Shown here piece by piece: positions 21,156 through 23,577 of a DNA stretch of 23,577 nt; positions within the stretch are counted from its first letter, which is position 1, and each line of letters opens with the position of its first letter. The DNA comes from an uncultured Pseudomonadota bacterium. GTDB lineage: Bacteria > Lernaellota > Lernaellaia > Lernaellales > Lernaellaceae. The position numbers were made by a program, and so were the translations under genes. The stretch covers positions 1 to 23,577 of the forward strand of contig CALBTQ010000555.1 in NCBI GenBank assembly GCA_937967875.1, given 5' to 3'. Under the pieces are notes generated by a model. The model ran no database searches. It worked only from the letters and a program-made list of their open reading frames with translations, and was not told the origin of the DNA.

Positions 21156-23150
21156 GTGGATGCCGAACAACTGAAGACCGAACTGAAGAAAATCGCGTTG
21201 TTGCTGCCCCTGGGGTTGCTGGTCGGTTGCGCCGTGGGGCTGACGGTGGCCGTGCTGCAGTTGCTCGAACAGGGCGATTTCCATTACGGCCTGTGGCGCA
21301 CGGTGATCGGCCAGGCGACCCACACGCTCAACGGCGGCTTTTTCGTCGCCTTCAACGCGACGATCCTGCTGATGATCCTCAGCACCCTGCAGGCCATGTT
21401 GGGCCGCCCCTTCGCGCCCAGTCTACGCACGGCGATCGGCGTGCTGGGGTTCTTTCCGCTGTATCTGACGATGGTCTGGCTCTTCACCTACCTGACCGTC
21501 TCGAGCCAGAGCGTCGAGACGCACAAACTGCCCGCCATCATCCGCGAGAACGCCGAATTCACCATCTACCTCGACCGCTACTTCTGGTCGCGGCTGGATC
21601 TGCTCGCGGTGGCCAAGACCTTCGCCAATCGCTTCTGGTGGATGGTCGCGGGGATCCTCATGGCCTCGATTTTCGGCGTCTGGTTCAACCATCTGTGCGC
21701 CGCGCTGGGCAAACTGGCGCGCCGGCCGAAAGCGTCCGCCCCCGCGCCGTTGGGCAAATGGGCCGCGCGACTGCTGATTCCCCTTTCGGTGATCGTGGTC
21801 GCTCTGATCGTGCTGAACATGACCAACAAGGCGCTGGCGCTGACCGGCCGCGACATGCGCCGCAACGTGATTCTGATCAGCCTGGACACCCTGCGCGCCG
21901 ACCGCCTGGGCTGCTACGGCTGCCAAACGGCGAAAACGCCCTTCCTCGACCTGCTGGCGAAAAACGGCGTGGTCTTCGAGGAGACGATTTCCAATTCGAG
22001 CTGGACCCTGCCCGGCCACGGCGCGATGCTCACCGGCGTGCAGCCGACCACCCTGGGCCTGTTCAAGGTCACCGACCGGCTGGACAACCACGCGTTGACC
22101 ATCGCCGAGGTCATGCGCGAGAACGGCTTCGCCACCGGGGCGATCACCAGTTACATTCTGCTGGACAAGGTCTACGGCTTCCATCAGGGCTTCGACTATT
22201 TCGATTACGAGGATTTGCAGCCGGCCGCGACGATCGTCGACAAGGCCATCGGGTTCATCGAGCCGCGGCTGGCTAAGAATTTCTTCCTCTTCCTGCACAT
22301 GTACGACACGCATTGGCCCTACGAGCCCGACGAGGCGACCGCCAAGGAATTCTGGCCCGGGCAGATCGTCTCGCCGTTGCGGCAGTTGATCGCCACGACC
22401 GATTACGCGCAGTTCGCCATCAAGGTGATTCGCGGCGAGGACATGCTCAACGATTTCTGTCTGGCGATGTACGACGGCGAGATCGCGCAGGTCGATCGCG
22501 AATTGGGACGGCTATTCAAATTTTTGTACGAGAAAAACGCGATCGACAACACGGTGCTGATCGTCACCAGCGACCACGGCGAGGAGTTCCGCGACCACGG
22601 CTACTTCGGCCACGGCCTGACGCTGTACGACGAAGTGCTGCACGTGCCGCTGATCATGCGCTTCCCGATGATGCTGCCCGAGGGCGTGCGTGTACAAGGA
22701 CAAGTACAGTTGCTCGACTTGTTCCCCACCATCTTGGGGTTGGTCGGTTTGGAGGCGACGAAATACGACCTGCCCGGGCGCGATTTGCTGGGCATGATTC
22801 ACGCCGGCGCGGCCGATCCGCTGCCGATGATCGCGGAGACGAGCATGAGCGGCGATCGGCGCTACGCCTTGCGCAACGGCGACTATAAGCTGGTCACCCC
22901 CTACGAGCTGGACTTCGGCGCCAACCTGAAAATCGACAAACCCGAGGAGGTCTTCGATCTGCGCGTCGATCCGCTCGAACGCCACAACCTGGCCGTGTCG
23001 CATCCGAAGATGGCCGAGATTCTGCGACGCGAAATGGCCGAGCAGATGGAGACGATCCGCCAACGCACGGCGACCGGCAAAACGTTCTCGCGCTCCGAGC
23101 AATTGTCGGCGCAGGAGATCGAACGCCTGCGCAGCTTAGGTTATTTGTAA
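21156..23150 (+). CDS. Membrane-anchored sulfatase-superfamily hydrolase/transferase
   Basis: About 664 aa. GTG 21156 is chosen because AGGA lies 7 bases upstream and the promoter ends after 21131. Residues 9-225 hold about five membrane helices (IALLLPLGLLVGCAVGLTVAVLQL; FNATILLMILSTL; VLGFFPLYLTMVWLFTYL; WWMVAGILMASIFGVWF; LLIPLSVIVVALIVLN). The periplasmic alkaline-phosphatase-type domain follows: NVILISLDTLRADRLGCYG (D244), SSWTLPGHGAMLTG with T284 at the nucleophile position, and SDHGEEFRDHGYFGHG (D473, H474). It ends IERLRSLGYL, a common ending in this subfamily. Classical sulfatases need Cys or Ser in CxPxR for formylglycine; this has Thr and no Arg, so it is more likely a phospho-group hydrolase or transferase of the envelope. 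It is next to a deacetylase operon, fitting glycan or lipid modification. Confidence 0.85.
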   Translation: MDAEQLKTELKKIALLLPLGLLVGCAVGLTVAVLQLLEQGDFHYGLWRTVIGQATHTLNGGFFVAFNATILLMILSTLQAMLGRPFAPSLRTAIGVLGFFPLYLTMVWLFTYLTVSSQSVETHKLPAIIRENAEFTIYLDRYFWSRLDLLAVAKTFANRFWWMVAGILMASIFGVWFNHLCAALGKLARRPKASAPAPLGKWAARLLIPLSVIVVALIVLNMTNKALALTGRDMRRNVILISLDTLRADRLGCYGCQTAKTPFLDLLAKNGVVFEETISNSSWTLPGHGAMLTGVQPTTLGLFKVTDRLDNHALTIAEVMRENGFATGAITSYILLDKVYGFHQGFDYFDYEDLQPAATIVDKAIGFIEPRLAKNFFLFLHMYDTHWPYEPDEATAKEFWPGQIVSPLRQLIATTDYAQFAIKVIRGEDMLNDFCLAMYDGEIAQVDRELGRLFKFLYEKNAIDNTVLIVTSDHGEEFRDHGYFGHGLTLYDEVLHVPLIMRFPMMLPEGVRVQGQVQLLDLFPTILGLVGLEATKYDLPGRDLLGMIHAGAADPLPMIAETSMSGDRRYALRNGDYKLVTPYELDFGANLKIDKPEEVFDLRVDPLERHNLAVSHPKMAEILRREMAEQMETIRQRTATGKTFSRSEQLSAQEIERLRSLGYL

Positions 23151-23528
23151 CTCCAAATCGGGACGCATCTTCCGACACATCACCTCGCGCTACGCTTGCC
23201 GCTTTTCGGAAAAAAATTACTTTACATGAGATAATAATAACGCCCCTCCGTGAGCGCGGCGGAAATCGTTTCCCTCACCCGGGCGGACGGCCTTCGGATC
23301 GTCAATCAAATTAACCAAAGACATCCGGCGAACGCGTAGGATTTTTTTACTCTCCAAAAGAAAAGAAAAAATGAAGAGGTAGTTTCTTAGGTTTCTCGCC
23401 TATCTATATGTTTTTTATCGGTTTTGACGCAGCACAGCATGGTTTTGACGAAAAAAGCAACCAATTCAACAACTTATGATTACAAAAATGAAAATCGGAT
23501 GCAAAATCAGATGGTTCGGTCGTGAATG
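23151..23528. other. Non-coding right flank, AT-rich after about 23330
   Basis: No gene is supportable in these 378 bases. The first part still has GC-rich patches, including a possible stem with a CTTCGG tetraloop at 23286-23303, but no T-run follows directly, so it is not a convincing terminator. From about 23330 composition turns AT-rich. A 10-base direct repeat GGTTTTGACG occurs at 23420-23429 and 23441-23450. The segment ends at the adapter. Confidence 0.6.
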
Positions 23529-23577
23529 AGATCGGAAGAGCGTCGTGTAGGGAAAGAGTGTAGATATCGGTGGTCGC
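23529..23577 (+). other. Illumina universal adapter at contig end
   Basis: The sequence from 23529 is the reverse complement of the TruSeq universal (read-1) adapter, 49 bases with a single apparent mismatch (A for C in the AGATCTCGG portion). It is not genomic. Genomic sequence ends at 23528. Confidence 0.97.

Noticed and set aside
23217..23324. A 35-codon minus-strand frame starting MSLVNLIDD
   Set aside because: No ribosome site at a proper distance, very short, and ends in an AT-rich spacer; not supportable as a gene.

Overview
The window is a contig of mostly very GC-rich, tightly packed, bacterial coding DNA, read almost entirely from the + strand. Exported proteins carry lipoboxes. 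There is a peptidoglycan glycosyltransferase with an AsmA-like membrane-anchored region, a DksA-type regulator, and a polysaccharide deacetylase of the DUF3473 (exosortase/XrtA-linked) type. Together these suggest an uncultured Gram-negative bacterium of deltaproteobacterial or Myxococcota-like character. No rRNA or tRNA gene is visible, so the phylum is inference only. Both ends are Illumina adapter (1-46 and 23529-23577), so the contig is an assembly product that ran into untrimmed adapter.

Layout. 47-412 is AT-rich and holds a truncated minus-strand membrane protein unlike the rest in composition. 551-1468 is a ribonuclease Z. 1469-1947 is a non-coding stretch with a cluster of triloop palindromes (REP-like), a perfect 25-bp inverted repeat, and a stray copy of the 3' end of the next gene. 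1948-2415 (minus) is an alkyltransferase-like protein, divergent from a DnaE2-type error-prone polymerase (2650-5685). The spacer between these two DNA-repair genes holds a perfect palindrome over a candidate promoter. The polymerase is followed closely by a permuted AlkP-superfamily protein (5714-7726) and, with overlapping start/stop, a GT51 transglycosylase (7723-9681). 9818-11893 holds a lipoprotein, an RlmI-type rRNA methyltransferase and an unknown 139-aa protein. A large exported helical-repeat protein (11890-13854, minus) converges on it.

14024-15824 is a unit of an uncharacterised protein, DksA and a site-2 protease. A START-like protein follows (15850-16272). 16324-21025 looks like one operon: TPR protein, orphan peptide-type solute-binding lipoprotein, degenerate metallophosphoesterase with a CxxCH motif, carbohydrate-binding-like lipoprotein, and DUF3473 deacetylase. 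The last three junctions are 4-bp ATGA overlaps. A membrane-anchored sulfatase-family protein (21156-23150) follows with its own promoter. The last 380 bases are non-coding and become AT-rich.

Themes: DNA damage tolerance (ATL plus DnaE2, probably co-regulated), stress regulation and membrane proteolysis (DksA, S2P), and cell-envelope/glycan work. Two hydrolase folds (AlkP-like at 5714, metallophosphoesterase at 18820) have lost key catalytic residues. I found no complete defence system, CRISPR array or transposase. The best leads are the ATL/dnaE2 palindromic operator, the CxxCH-bearing degenerate phosphoesterase with its glycan operon, the AlkP pseudoenzyme coupled to the transglycosylase, and the REP-like cluster.
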